From Aquimonas sp041395245 (GTDB taxonomy: Bacteria; Pseudomonadota; Gammaproteobacteria; Xanthomonadales; Xanthomonadaceae), in contig JAWLAY010000010.1 of the NCBI GenBank assembly GCA_041395245.1, positions 62,001 through 126,000 of the forward strand: a stretch of DNA of 64,000 nucleotides, read 5' to 3'. The position numbers were made by a program, and so were the translations under genes. Positions 1 through 7,965 of the stretch are shown in pieces (positions within the stretch are counted from its first letter, which is position 1; each line of letters starts with the position of its first letter). The notes below the pieces were generated by a model. The model ran no database searches. It was given only the letters and a program-made list of their open reading frames with translations, and was not told the origin of the DNA.

Positions 1-1
1 G

Positions 2-586
2 CTGAATCACGCCGCCGCCAACGCCTTGCTGAAAACCCTGGAAGAGCCGCAGGACGGACGTTATCTGCTGCTGTTGAGCAGCAAGCCGCATCGGCTTCCT
101 GCGACGGTCCGCAGCCGCTGTCAGCGCATTGAAGTGAAGCTGCCCGACCGCGAAGTCGCCAGCCAATGGCTGCGACAGCAGCATGGCACCGGACCGGATG
201 TGTCGCGTGCGCTGCAGTTGACGGAAGGGCACCCCGGGCGAGCCGACGACCTGTTGCGGCATGGCGGGCTGGCGCTATTCGACAGTGTGGGCAAGGATTT
301 GCGCGGGCTGGCGCGCGGGCAGGTGGCGCTGACGGAAGTCTGTAAACACTGGCTGGATGAGCGACTCGCCGAGCGTTTGGTGCTGGCGGTCATCTGGGTT
401 CGTCAGCAGGCGACGGATCGGGTCGCACAGGGCCATCCGCCGACTGCCGGTTTCGATGCGCAGTATCGCTGGACCGTGCAGGCCAATCTGGTTCGCCAGC
501 AATTGGAAACGCCGCTGCGCAGCGATTTGCTGCTAGCCGATCTGCTGCACCAGTGGGCCGTGATGGGCGAACGAATAAGGGCGTGA
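2..586 (+). CDS. holB: DNA polymerase III delta' subunit, 3' part (5' end outside window)
   Basis: This is the C-terminal part of the clamp-loader subunit delta', which with gamma/tau and delta loads the beta sliding clamp onto primed DNA. The visible part starts inside the AAA+ module with the family signature of Asn-x-Leu-Leu-Lys-x-Leu-Glu-Glu-Pro, followed by a sensor-1-like LLLLSS strand and an SRCQ arginine-finger-type motif (SRC is shared by bacterial clamp-loader subunits). About 195 codons are present; the family is usually 310-340 residues, so the P-loop half lies before the window. pilZ follows about 97 bp downstream on the same strand, a common pairing in gammaproteobacteria. Assignment rests on motif and context. 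Confidence 0.93.
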   Translation: MNHAAANALLKTLEEPQDGRYLLLLSSKPHRLPATVRSRCQRIEVKLPDREVASQWLRQQHGTGPDVSRALQLTEGHPGRADDLLRHGGLALFDSVGKDLRGLARGQVALTEVCKHWLDERLAERLVLAVIWVRQQATDRVAQGHPPTAGFDAQYRWTVQANLVRQQLETPLRSDLLLADLLHQWAVMGERIRA

Positions 587-682
587 GGCGTGTGCCGGTG
601 CTGCACAGCTCGCTGGTCCGGGTGTTAGCCTGTACGCCATCGGGATTTCAAGCCGCTGGATCGATGTTGCAGAGGAGTGGGT

Positions 683-1039
683 ATGCAAGCTGCGGGAATG
701 ATGCGTCAGGGCATTCTGTCGTTGGCGATCAAGGAAAAGCAGGCGCTGTACATGGCTTACATGCCTTTCATCAAGGGCGGCGGGATTTTCGTTCCCACCC
801 CAAGACGGTATGCGCTGGGTGACGAGGTGTTCATTCTCTTGACCTTGCTTGAAGACAAGGACCGTATGCCGGTCGCTGGCAAGGTGGTGTGGATCACGCC
901 AGCCGGTTCACAGGGCAATCGCCAGGCAGGCATCGGCGTGCAGTTCAACGATTCGGCGGAAGGCGAAGCGGCGCGCAGCAAGATCGAAGCGCTTTTGGCG
1001 GGATTTACCGGCGGTGACAAGCCCACCCATACGCTGTAG
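683..1039 (+). CDS. pilZ: Type IV pilus assembly protein PilZ
   Basis: A 118-residue single-domain PilZ protein, of the class needed for type IV pilus assembly rather than a typical c-di-GMP receptor. The N-terminus (MQAAGMMRQGILSLAIKEK) and the central strands ending in GKVVWITP and GIGVQF match type IV pilus PilZ proteins. The canonical RxxxR c-di-GMP-binding motif is not visible before the barrel, as is known for this subgroup. I chose the ATG at 683 because AGAGGAG lies just upstream at 671-677; a GTG two codons earlier overlaps that site. It follows holB directly, which is typical, and ends just before a strong terminator hairpin. Confidence 0.9.
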   Translation: MQAAGMMRQGILSLAIKEKQALYMAYMPFIKGGGIFVPTPRRYALGDEVFILLTLLEDKDRMPVAGKVVWITPAGSQGNRQAGIGVQFNDSAEGEAARSKIEALLAGFTGGDKPTHTL

Positions 1040-1060
1040 CGCGACCCTTCGACGGAACAA

Positions 1061-1086
1061 CAAAGGCCCGCTTTCGCGGGCCTTTG
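1061..1086. terminator. Bidirectional intrinsic-type terminator hairpin
   Basis: A perfect 11-bp stem (arms CAAAGGCCCGC and GCGGGCCTTTG) closes a TTTC loop. It lies between pilZ and the convergent DUF302-like gene, so it can end transcripts from both sides; the A/T-rich foot of the stem supplies U residues in each direction. Confidence 0.85.
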
Positions 1087-1104
1087 CGTGTGTTGCGTAG
1101 CGAT

Positions 1105-1995
1105 TCAGTCGTCGACGCCACCGGCCACCGCAAACAGGGTGTCATAGATGATGCGGGGGGCTTTCGAGATGCCCATGAAGGTGCCCATGCCCAAGGATGG
1201 CCAGGCAATCGCCAGACGATAGCGTGCGAACATCGCGTGTGATTCCTTGCCCACCACGAACATTTCGTAGGGCAATCCGGCGATGTTGTCGGTACCGATC
1301 TTGTTGATCCACCAACCCTCGCCACGTTCGGGGTCGTTGAATGCCACGCCGAACACGGCAATCTGCTGCTCGGGCAGGATGATTTCGTAGACCTTGGCGG
1401 TCTGGCCGACGCCAGCGGCCAGATTGTCCTGAATGGTCTTGACCGCAGCATCAAACGAGGCGGCCTCGGTCAGCAGGGTGTCGTCGTCGAACTGCTCCAT
1501 GCCCATCATGTAGTTGTAGTCGGCGAGATCCTCCTCATCGACATCGCCGCCCATGTCGCCGGTATTGCCCAGCGCCGCCTGCAGGCGACCATCGAGCGCC
1601 TTGACGGTGGCTTCGACGGCGCTGAAGTCATCACGGAAGTAGGCGCGATACCAGTAGTCCGGATTCATGTAGGTCAGGGTGCCGTCGGCCTTGATGCCGA
1701 CCCGGATACCCGCACCGGCGACTACCGCACCGCCCGTGCCGCGGATGGCGTCCAGCATGGCGGCGTCGGTCGCCACCACGACCGCATGGTCGGCAACACC
1801 GTTGGGTCGATGCGTGCCCACTACCGTGAAGCCCGCGCCCTGCAGTTTCTCGCTGGTCTGTGTGATCGCTTCATCGAGGCTTGTGCCGTTGAGTTTGTCG
1901 CCAACGTGATACGGCTGGGTGGCCAGTGCGCTGCCCGCGCATAACACCAACAACCATGCCGCTGCCGCTTTGCTGAGTTGCCCTGCTGACTTCAT
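1105..1995 (-). CDS. Secreted protein with two DUF302-like domains
   Basis: The product of 296 residues starts with a clear Sec signal peptide (MKSAGQLSKAAAAWLLVLCA, cleavage near ALAT). Two weakly similar halves follow. Each has an amphipathic helix, then a strand, as in 'LDEAITQTSEKLQGAGF' and 'FDAAVKTIQDNLAAGVG', and later a hydrophobic strand; this resembles the DUF302 fold. I cannot confirm the family without a profile search. The start at 1995 is favoured over a GTG-like start 10 codons upstream because GGAGGG lies 3 nt before it. The upstream region carries a CsoR/CstR-like palindrome, and DUF302 genes are often linked to such sulfur- or metal-responsive regulators. No neighbour is on the same strand, so it seems monocistronic. 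Confidence 0.6.
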   Translation of the reverse strand: MKSAGQLSKAAAAWLLVLCAGSALATQPYHVGDKLNGTSLDEAITQTSEKLQGAGFTVVGTHRPNGVADHAVVVATDAAMLDAIRGTGGAVVAGAGIRVGIKADGTLTYMNPDYWYRAYFRDDFSAVEATVKALDGRLQAALGNTGDMGGDVDEEDLADYNYMMGMEQFDDDTLLTEAASFDAAVKTIQDNLAAGVGQTAKVYEIILPEQQIAVFGVAFNDPERGEGWWINKIGTDNIAGLPYEMFVVGKESHAMFARYRLAIAWPSLGMGTFMGISKAPRIIYDTLFAVAGGVDD

Positions 1996-2090
1996 GTTCC
2001 CTCCGGGAGTTGTCGCGTGGCCCACGGTCGTGGGTTGGCGATCTGTGTGTGGAGTCCATTGCTGAACCGTGCAGATGTCTGCCCAGGTCT

Positions 2091-2119
2091 TATACCCCCA
2101 GGGGTATAGGGGAATTCAA
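2091..2119 (-). promoter_or_regulatory. Candidate promoter with CsoR/CstR-like operator
   Basis: The sequence TATACCCC-CA-GGGGTATA (2091-2108) is a perfect 8-bp inverted repeat with a 2-nt spacer. Read on the minus strand it sits within a long (about 19 nt) spacer between TTGAAT (2114-2119) and a TATAAG that overlaps the palindrome's end. C/G-run palindromes flanked by ATA/TAT are the known operator type of CsoR, RcnR and CstR repressors. It lies about 100 bp upstream of the DUF302-like gene's start. No CsoR-family gene is present in the window, so the regulator would act in trans. Confidence 0.6.
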
Positions 2120-2256
2120 GGGCGACTGCCGCATTTCGCGATGAGGGTTTGTACTTGAATCAAAACTTTATTAGCAACGAATAATTTGCGAAGCGGTTAA
2201 CCCCATTGTCCGGTCGCCCTCGTTTCACTCCTTGCCACCCATCAAGGAGTTCCACC

Positions 2257-3957
2257 ATGCGTAGCGTTCGACTCTCCATCCTTACCGCGTCCATCTCACT
2301 GCTGCTGGCCTGTGCCGCTCAGCCCGAAGCCGTCCCGTCCCGTCCCACGCCAAAGCAGGAACAGCCCCAGCCGGAACCGACGGTGAGCCTGGATGCCCAC
2401 GTGCCGGTGGAGGCCGAAGTTGTCGGCAGTATCGAGTCGTCTCGAACCGATGCGGTTGCCGCCCGTATACGTGGGATTGCGCCCGCATCGCCGATGCGCA
2501 TCGCGCCGCCACCCGCACCGCCGCCGGTTTACCGCGAAATCGCCAATCGGGAGAACTACGCCGAGATCACTCCGAACGCGGTGATCGTGGCGCGCGAACA
2601 ACCGGTGTCGACCTTCTCGATCGATGTCGATACCGGCAGTTTCAGCAACATCCGCCGCATGCTGGAAAGCGGTCAGTTGCCGCCCGCCGATGCGGTGCGC
2701 ACCGAGGAACTGATCAACTGGTTCGACTATGGCTACGCGCCGCCGCCCTCACTGGAACCGCCCTTCGCCGTGCATACCGAACTGGCGACCGCACCCTGGA
2801 ATCCGCAACGGCTGCTGCTGTCGGTAGGCTTGAAGGGCTATCAGGTTGACCCGACATCGATTCCCGCCGCCAATCTGGTGTTTCTGCTGGATACCTCGGG
2901 CTCGATGCAGTCGCAAGACAAGCTCGGTCTGTTGAAGCAGAGTCTGAGTCTGCTGGTCGAGCGTCTGCGCCCGCAGGATCGCATCGCCATCGTGGCCTAC
3001 GCGGGCAGCGCCGGATTGGTGTTGCCGTCGACGTCGGGAAGCGACAAGGCGAGCATTCTCGCGGCACTAAATCGACTCGAAGCCGGTGGTTCGACCAATG
3101 GCGGCGCAGGCATCGAGTTGGCCTATGCGACAGCGCTGCAATCGGCTGTTCCCGGTGGTGTGAACCGGGTCATTCTGGCCACCGACGGTGACTTCAACGT
3201 CGGCACCGTGTCCATCGACGCACTGGAAAGTCTGGTGCGCGCCAAGCGCGAGTCCGGCGTCGCGTTGACCACGCTGGGATTTGGTCGCGACAACTACAAC
3301 GACGAGTTGGCCGAGCATCTGGCTGACATCGGCAACGGTAACCACGCCTACATCGACCGACTGGAGGAAGCGCGCAAGGTGCTGGTCGAGGAAATGAGTT
3401 CGACCCTGCTGACCATCGCCAGCGACGTCAAGATCCAGATCGAGTTCAACCCGAACGTGGTTGCCGAATACCGTCTTCTGGGCTACGAAAATCGTGCCCT
3501 CAATCGTGAGGATTTCAACAACGACAAGGTCGACGCGGGCGAGATCGGCGCGGGCCACGACGTGACGGCGTTGTATGAGTTGAGTCTGGTTGGCGCGCCC
3601 GGTGCGCAGATCGATCCCTTGCGCTATGCCGCCGCAGCCCGAAGCACACCGACGGGTGACGAACTGGCCTGGCTCAAGTTGCGCTACAAGCCCAAGGCCG
3701 ATGCGCCGAGTCGCCTGATCGAACAACCGATCCGGCGTGATGCGCAGCGAGCGACGCCCAGCGCAGGCCTGAGTCTGGCCGCCCACGCTGCCGCGTTTGC
3801 CGAACTGTTGCGTGGCGATGGTCGGCTTGGGGCCTATTCGTGGCGTGAACTGCAGTCCAGTCTGCAGGCCCAGCAAGGCGAAGGCGAAGCGAAGCAGAAT
3901 AAGGTCCTGCTCGAACTGGTGATGCGTGCCGCCAGTCTACAAGCGAGCCCACATTGA
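2257..3957 (+). CDS. VWA domain lipoprotein (YfbK-like)
   Basis: A 566-residue lipoprotein. The signal peptide ends in a lipobox (LLLACA), so the mature protein is probably anchored to a membrane by Cys. A Pro-rich linker is followed by a VWF_N-like region (about residues 95-190; 'STFSIDVDTGSFSNIRRML') and a VWA domain with the metal-binding MIDAS motif DTSGS at about residue 212. The C-terminal third matches the DUF3520 region of E. coli YfbK-type proteins. The ATG at 2257 is preceded by AAGGAG 7 nt upstream, so I reject the GTG 17 codons earlier. An ECF sigma factor and a membrane partner follow on the same strand, suggesting a cell-envelope sensing module. The actual ligand is unknown. Confidence 0.88.
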   Translation: MRSVRLSILTASISLLLACAAQPEAVPSRPTPKQEQPQPEPTVSLDAHVPVEAEVVGSIESSRTDAVAARIRGIAPASPMRIAPPPAPPPVYREIANRENYAEITPNAVIVAREQPVSTFSIDVDTGSFSNIRRMLESGQLPPADAVRTEELINWFDYGYAPPPSLEPPFAVHTELATAPWNPQRLLLSVGLKGYQVDPTSIPAANLVFLLDTSGSMQSQDKLGLLKQSLSLLVERLRPQDRIAIVAYAGSAGLVLPSTSGSDKASILAALNRLEAGGSTNGGAGIELAYATALQSAVPGGVNRVILATDGDFNVGTVSIDALESLVRAKRESGVALTTLGFGRDNYNDELAEHLADIGNGNHAYIDRLEEARKVLVEEMSSTLLTIASDVKIQIEFNPNVVAEYRLLGYENRALNREDFNNDKVDAGEIGAGHDVTALYELSLVGAPGAQIDPLRYAAAARSTPTGDELAWLKLRYKPKADAPSRLIEQPIRRDAQRATPSAGLSLAAHAAAFAELLRGDGRLGAYSWRELQSSLQAQQGEGEAKQNKVLLELVMRAASLQASPH

Positions 3958-4075
3958 GTCGGCGAGTGCGTTGAGGTGTCGTCCGGGGCGGTGCGATCCA
4001 CGTCGCACCGCCCGCAGGTCGGCAATGGATTTGTTAGCCTGTCGCTCCATCACGTCGACGACCCGGAGCCTGTGC

Positions 4076-4687
4076 GTGCGCGTCGCACTGCAAGCGGTAC
4101 CCCGCATTCCTGAAGCTGCCGTCGCCGGTACCGATGACGGCGATCCGCGCACCGATGAGGCACTGATGCTGGCCTACGCGGCGGGCGATGCGCTGGCATT
4201 CGCCGTGTTGTATGCGCGGCATCGACGCGCGCTGTTCGGATTTCTTTGGCGAGGTTTGCAGGACACCGCGTTGGTGGAAGAGTGCTTCCAGGATGTCTGG
4301 TCGCGTGTGGTGCAAGCGCGCTTGCGCTATCAGCCGGAAGCGCAGTTCGGTACCTGGTTGTTGCAGATCGCCCACCATCGTCTGGTCGACGAATGGCGCA
4401 AGCGACGACCGCAGACGCTGGATGCGGACGCTCAGGAATCGGCGCTGCTGCACGTCGTGGACGAGCAGGCGAATCCCGAGCAGGACATGACGACGCTGCA
4501 GGTCAGACAACGTCTGCAGCGTGCGCTGCAGGCCTTACCGGATGACCAGCGCGTGGCGGTGCAGTTGCGGCTTACGGAAGAACTGCCGCTGGAACGCATC
4601 GCCGACATCACCGGTGTAGGGCGGGAAACCGTCAAATCGCGTCTGCGCTATGCCATCGACAAACTGCGTGCGAGCTTGAGCCCATGA
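4076..4687 (+). CDS. ECF-family RNA polymerase sigma factor
   Basis: A 203-residue sigma-70 family protein with only regions 2 and 4. Region 2 is seen in 'AFAVLYARHRRALFGFL' through 'FGTWLLQIAHHRLVDEWRK', and region 4 in 'LPDDQRVAVQLRLTEELPL' and the helix-turn-helix 'IADITGVGRETVKSRLRYA'. I chose the GTG at 4076 because CGGAG lies about 8 nt upstream and the protein then begins shortly before region 2; a longer frame runs back into the VWA gene. The stop overlaps the start of the next gene (ATGA at 4684-4687), as usual for a sigma/anti-sigma pair. The signal controlling it is not known. Confidence 0.9.
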   Translation: MRVALQAVPRIPEAAVAGTDDGDPRTDEALMLAYAAGDALAFAVLYARHRRALFGFLWRGLQDTALVEECFQDVWSRVVQARLRYQPEAQFGTWLLQIAHHRLVDEWRKRRPQTLDADAQESALLHVVDEQANPEQDMTTLQVRQRLQRALQALPDDQRVAVQLRLTEELPLERIADITGVGRETVKSRLRYAIDKLRASLSP

Positions 4688-5742
4688 CGACTCCGGAAAC
4701 ACCGCAAGCGGCAGCCACGGCTTCGTCCAGCGGACTGGATGCGGATGAGCGCCAGCTCGCCGAACTGCTGCGCGGCCAACCGACGCCCGAACCGTCCGCC
4801 GAGTTGGATGCGCGCATTCTGGACATGGCTCACGCGGCACTGGCTTCGACTGCCGAACCGCGTGGATCGGAATCCGTTTCGCCCATCGCGCTGTCCTCTT
4901 TGCGCGTGCGTCGGCATCGTCGCTGGGGATGGGGCATGGGCGCCGCTGCCGCCGCCGTGCTGAGTGCGTTGATGCTCGCACCGCACTGGTTGGACCAACG
5001 TGGTGGCATGACGGAATTGAGCCCGGACGTTGTGCCCGTGCCCAGCGTTATGCCTGCCTCGCCACCGATGGTGGACCCGACCGACCGCTTGCAGCCTGCT
5101 CAGATCACCGATGCGGCGACGCGCGACACCGGCGTCGAAACCGCAGCCCGCTTGCGCGGTATCACGGCCGAGCGCGTTGCCGAGTCGGTGCCGCTGCCTG
5201 TCGAGTCGGCGCCGAGCGCTGCCGTTGCGCTCGACCGCGCCGTGCCCCTGCCGAAACAGGAACTGCCAGCCCGTCCGTCAATCCCGGCCCCCGCGCCGTC
5301 GGCGGCAGCGCCTCCGCCGCCACCGGAAATGGCCAACGCCGCCGAGAGCGCCGTCGAGGCGACTGTCGTCGGTGAGGCCTTGCCCGATGTCATGGAGGAA
5401 CCGGTCATCGCGCCGGAACCGATGCCGACACGCGACGATGAGCACGCCGCTCGTCGCGCAATGCTGCCCCAGCGTGAAGAAACGCCGGGAGCACTGCCGT
5501 CCGCGCCTGCCAGCGCGGCGAGTGCCAAGCCAACCGTTTCGGGTGACCTCGTGCCCATGCCAGAGTCCCCGAGTCCCCAGTCCGCCGAACCAGACGATCC
5601 GGCGCTGACGCATATCCGCCAGTTGATTGCCGACCACCATACCGGTCGCGCACTGGCCGCCATGGACGAATGGCAGCACCAACATCCGACAAAGCCCTTG
5701 CCTGAGGATTTGCGCGCGTGGCGGGCGAAACAGATCAAGTAG
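4684..5742 (+). CDS. Probable membrane-bound anti-sigma factor, Pro/Ala-rich
   Basis: A 352-residue single-pass membrane protein, translationally coupled to the ECF sigma gene by a 4-bp overlap. Residues 1-75 form a short cytoplasmic domain without an obvious HxxxCxxC zinc motif. One membrane helix spans about residues 81-101, preceded by basic residues (RVRRHRR), so the C-terminal part should be periplasmic. Residues about 105-300 are low-complexity Pro/Ala/Glu-rich. A short folded C-terminal piece (about 305-352) has a helix-turn-helix-like pattern 'ALTHIRQLIADHHTGRALAA'. By position and topology it is the likely regulator of the sigma factor. I see no sequence proof of sigma binding. Confidence 0.65.
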   Translation: MTTPETPQAAATASSSGLDADERQLAELLRGQPTPEPSAELDARILDMAHAALASTAEPRGSESVSPIALSSLRVRRHRRWGWGMGAAAAAVLSALMLAPHWLDQRGGMTELSPDVVPVPSVMPASPPMVDPTDRLQPAQITDAATRDTGVETAARLRGITAERVAESVPLPVESAPSAAVALDRAVPLPKQELPARPSIPAPAPSAAAPPPPPEMANAAESAVEATVVGEALPDVMEEPVIAPEPMPTRDDEHAARRAMLPQREETPGALPSAPASAASAKPTVSGDLVPMPESPSPQSAEPDDPALTHIRQLIADHHTGRALAAMDEWQHQHPTKPLPEDLRAWRAKQIK

Positions 5743-5919
5743 CCGCTTACGCCAACGCGCCATGCGTCGTCGCCCGATCACGGGTCGACGCCAACGCGTC
5801 AAGGTGATGTGCCTGCCGCGCGCGGGTATGCTCCGTCGTTCGGCTGCGGCAATTCGCCGCGGCATCCCTGCGACGTGCCTCGTTAGACTCTCGCATCCCC
5901 TCGCCACACTGGACTTCGC

Positions 5920-6438
5920 ATGATTCGCCGCACCGTCTTGCTGCTCCTCAGTGCGTTGATGACCCCGATGTCTCATGCCGTCGACGCGCCCAACGTGGTG
6001 CCGATCAACGCGCATCTGGTCACCTCCGGACAGCCCACGCGCGAGTCGCTGAAACAATTGGGCGCCGAGGGATTTCAGGCCGTGATTTACCTCGCACCGA
6101 GTAGCGTGGAAGACGCCATTGCCGACGAAGCCGACATTCTGCGTGCGCAGGGCATCGAGTTCGTCCATGTGCCCATCGTGTTTCGCACCCCGCAGATGTC
6201 AGAGATCGATCAGGTCGCTGCGGCACTGGATCGCCTCGCCGACAAGAAGGTGCTGGTGCACTGCCAGATCAACATGCGCGCCTCGACCGTCACCTTCCTC
6301 TACCGCGCAGGCTATCGTGGCGAGGACCCCGCCAAGGCCTACGAATCCGTCACCCAGGTCTGGGTGCCGGAAGGCGCCTGGAAGCAACTGGTGATCGATG
6401 TGCTGGCGGCACGCGGCGTGGCGTTCAATCCGTTTTGA
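5920..6438 (+). CDS. Secreted DUF442/Blh-type protein phosphatase-like protein
   Basis: A 172-residue protein with a Sec signal peptide (MIRRTVLLLLSALMTPMSHA). The mature domain starts with the 'ITSGQP'-type motif of the beta-lactamase-hydrolase-like phosphatase family (here HLVTSGQPTRESLKQL), and the catalytic loop reads HCQINMR at residues 114-120. The Cys-to-Arg spacing is CX4R, as I recall for DUF442 proteins, rather than the CX5R of classical tyrosine phosphatases. The nucleophile Cys115 and the Arg are kept, so activity is plausible; the substrate is unknown. A fold-back repeat begins only 8 nt after the stop. Confidence 0.75.
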   Translation: MIRRTVLLLLSALMTPMSHAVDAPNVVPINAHLVTSGQPTRESLKQLGAEGFQAVIYLAPSSVEDAIADEADILRAQGIEFVHVPIVFRTPQMSEIDQVAAALDRLADKKVLVHCQINMRASTVTFLYRAGYRGEDPAKAYESVTQVWVPEGAWKQLVIDVLAARGVAFNPF

Positions 6439-6445
6439 GTGAACG

Positions 6446-6614
6446 CTAGGAGCTTGTCGGACTTGAAGAATCGAAGCGAAAATTCGGCTGGGCGAGGACA
6501 GTTTTTGCCGGTTTCGCCGGGCAATAGTTGAACTATTGCCCAAGGAAGCGGCGAAAAATGGACCGTCCAGACGGATTTGCAGCCGATTCCCTTTCAAGTC
6601 CGACAGACTCCGAG
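6446..6614 (-). repeat. Fold-back (MITE-like) repeat, copy 1
   Basis: A 169-bp non-coding element, inverted relative to copies 2 and 3. Its ends form an inverted repeat of about 20 bp (CTAGGAGCTTGTCGGACTTG at the left, its near complement at the right), and its centre is the 23-bp palindrome with arms GGGCAATAGTT and AACTATTGCCC. It differs from copy 2 at about five positions by eye. The outer right end is slightly degenerate (CGAG instead of CTAG). It lies directly after the phosphatase stop codon and before the acetyltransferase. Confidence 0.9.
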
Positions 6615-6649
6615 TATCGCGACCAGTCTCACGTTGCAGGTCTTCCCGT

Positions 6650-7114
6650 ATGCACATTGAAATCGATGACTTGACTCGCCCCGCCGTGCACGCACTGCTC
6701 GCCGAGCATTTGCGCGACATGCATACGCTCTCGCCCGCGGAAAGCGTTCATGCGCTGGATCTGGATGCGCTTCGCGTGCCGGAGATCACGTTCTGGACGG
6801 CTTGGGACGATGCGGGACTCGCCGGATCGGCGGCGCTAAAGCAACTCACGCCCACCCACGGGGAAGTGAAGTCGATGCGCACACCGGCGGCGCGACGCCG
6901 TCAAGGTGCTGGTCGTGCTCTGCTGATCCATGTGATCGACGAAGCTCGCCGTCGCGGCTACCAGCGTTTGAGTCTGGAAACGGGCAGCCACCCCGCCTTT
7001 CACGCTGCCCATCGGCTGTACGAGAAGTTCGGGTTCCAGTATTGCGAACCGTTTGGCGACTATCTTGAAGACCCGAACAGCGTATTCATGACGATGGATC
7101 TGGAGAGACGATAG
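6650..7114 (+). CDS. GNAT-family N-acetyltransferase
   Basis: A 154-residue GNAT protein. The acetyl-CoA-binding motif A is seen as 'MRTPAARRRQGAGRALLIHV' (Q-G-A-G-R), followed by the typical 'RGYQRLSLETGSHPAFHAA' and 'LYEKFGFQYCEPFGDY' C-terminal strand and helix. It resembles the YsnE/PA4866-like small acetyltransferases; the substrate is unknown. The ATG at 6650 was chosen because the open frame upstream of it runs through the fold-back repeat and is not conserved in character. Only about 36 bp separate it from that repeat. Confidence 0.85.
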   Translation: MHIEIDDLTRPAVHALLAEHLRDMHTLSPAESVHALDLDALRVPEITFWTAWDDAGLAGSAALKQLTPTHGEVKSMRTPAARRRQGAGRALLIHVIDEARRRGYQRLSLETGSHPAFHAAHRLYEKFGFQYCEPFGDYLEDPNSVFMTMDLERR

Positions 7115-7374
7115 GACTGCGGGCTCGGCCGGGTAGATACGATTTCTAGCTCATTGCTCGCCGCTCTCCACCCCGAACGCCACGCTGTATCGGTCACTTG
7201 ATGTGCCGTCGGTTAAAGCGGACTCGGTGAGCGTGCAAAAAAAATTCCACGTAATCCACAGTCAGAATTGGTGGTCCGCTTGCCTGACAAACTCCATGGT
7301 CAGGATGCTCTCTGGTTGAAACGCATTCGGTGTGCGATATTCGGCGAATCGTGCAAATTTTTCGGAGAGTTTTT

Positions 7375-7794
7375 ATGCGATGGAGTGCCTTTGCCTCGGT
7401 GGTTTTCGTTTTCTCTGTTGTTGGCTTGATTGGGTGTAGCGCTGGACCTTCTGTGAAGCCGAGCGCCGCGCCTACAGACGTCGACAATTCACAACCCTCG
7501 TTGCCTCCATTTTCGATGATTGATCCGCCTCCGCCGCAGGATGTTGTCTTGGAGACGGCGGAAGATGATCGGTATTTCTGGCGATCCAGATATTGGACCA
7601 TCGAGGAGTTGGAGGATTTCTTGAGAACTGAAGATCAGAGGGTTCCGGTTGGGAGAGTGGTCTTGGCAAACGGCCCTCGCGTGTCTTCCATCGCTGATGT
7701 GATACGGATGAAGAGCCTGGCTGATGTGCTTGGTGCGAAGGCCTTTATCATAGGGAAAAATGGTGAGGCGCAAGAGATTCAGTCCATAAAGTGA
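7375..7794 (+). CDS. Small lipoprotein of unknown function
   Basis: A 139-residue protein with a lipoprotein signal peptide (hydrophobic stretch then LIGC lipobox at about residue 21). A Pro-rich linker follows, then a small alpha/beta segment (about residues 75-139; 'YWTIEELEDFLRTEDQRVP'). Its alternating helix-strand pattern faintly resembles the periplasmic domain of ExbD/TolR, but I do not assign it. The ATG at 7375 has GGAG about 9 nt upstream. Codon use and base composition are more AT-rich than in the surroundings, as for the next gene. Confidence 0.6.
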   Translation: MRWSAFASVVFVFSVVGLIGCSAGPSVKPSAAPTDVDNSQPSLPPFSMIDPPPPQDVVLETAEDDRYFWRSRYWTIEELEDFLRTEDQRVPVGRVVLANGPRVSSIADVIRMKSLADVLGAKAFIIGKNGEAQEIQSIK

Positions 7795-7965
7795 TTGCCT
7801 CACTCATTCCCAAGCCTGATCAGCGCAAAAGTTGGATCTACACGGCCCGCATCCCGCTCTCAGGGTAAGTCGGCAGTGTCTCTCGTTTTGGAAACGGTGC
7901 TGATTTATTGTTCCAAATGTGTGATCATTTGAAACCTTGAATTCAACGATGGGTTCGCGGAGGGA

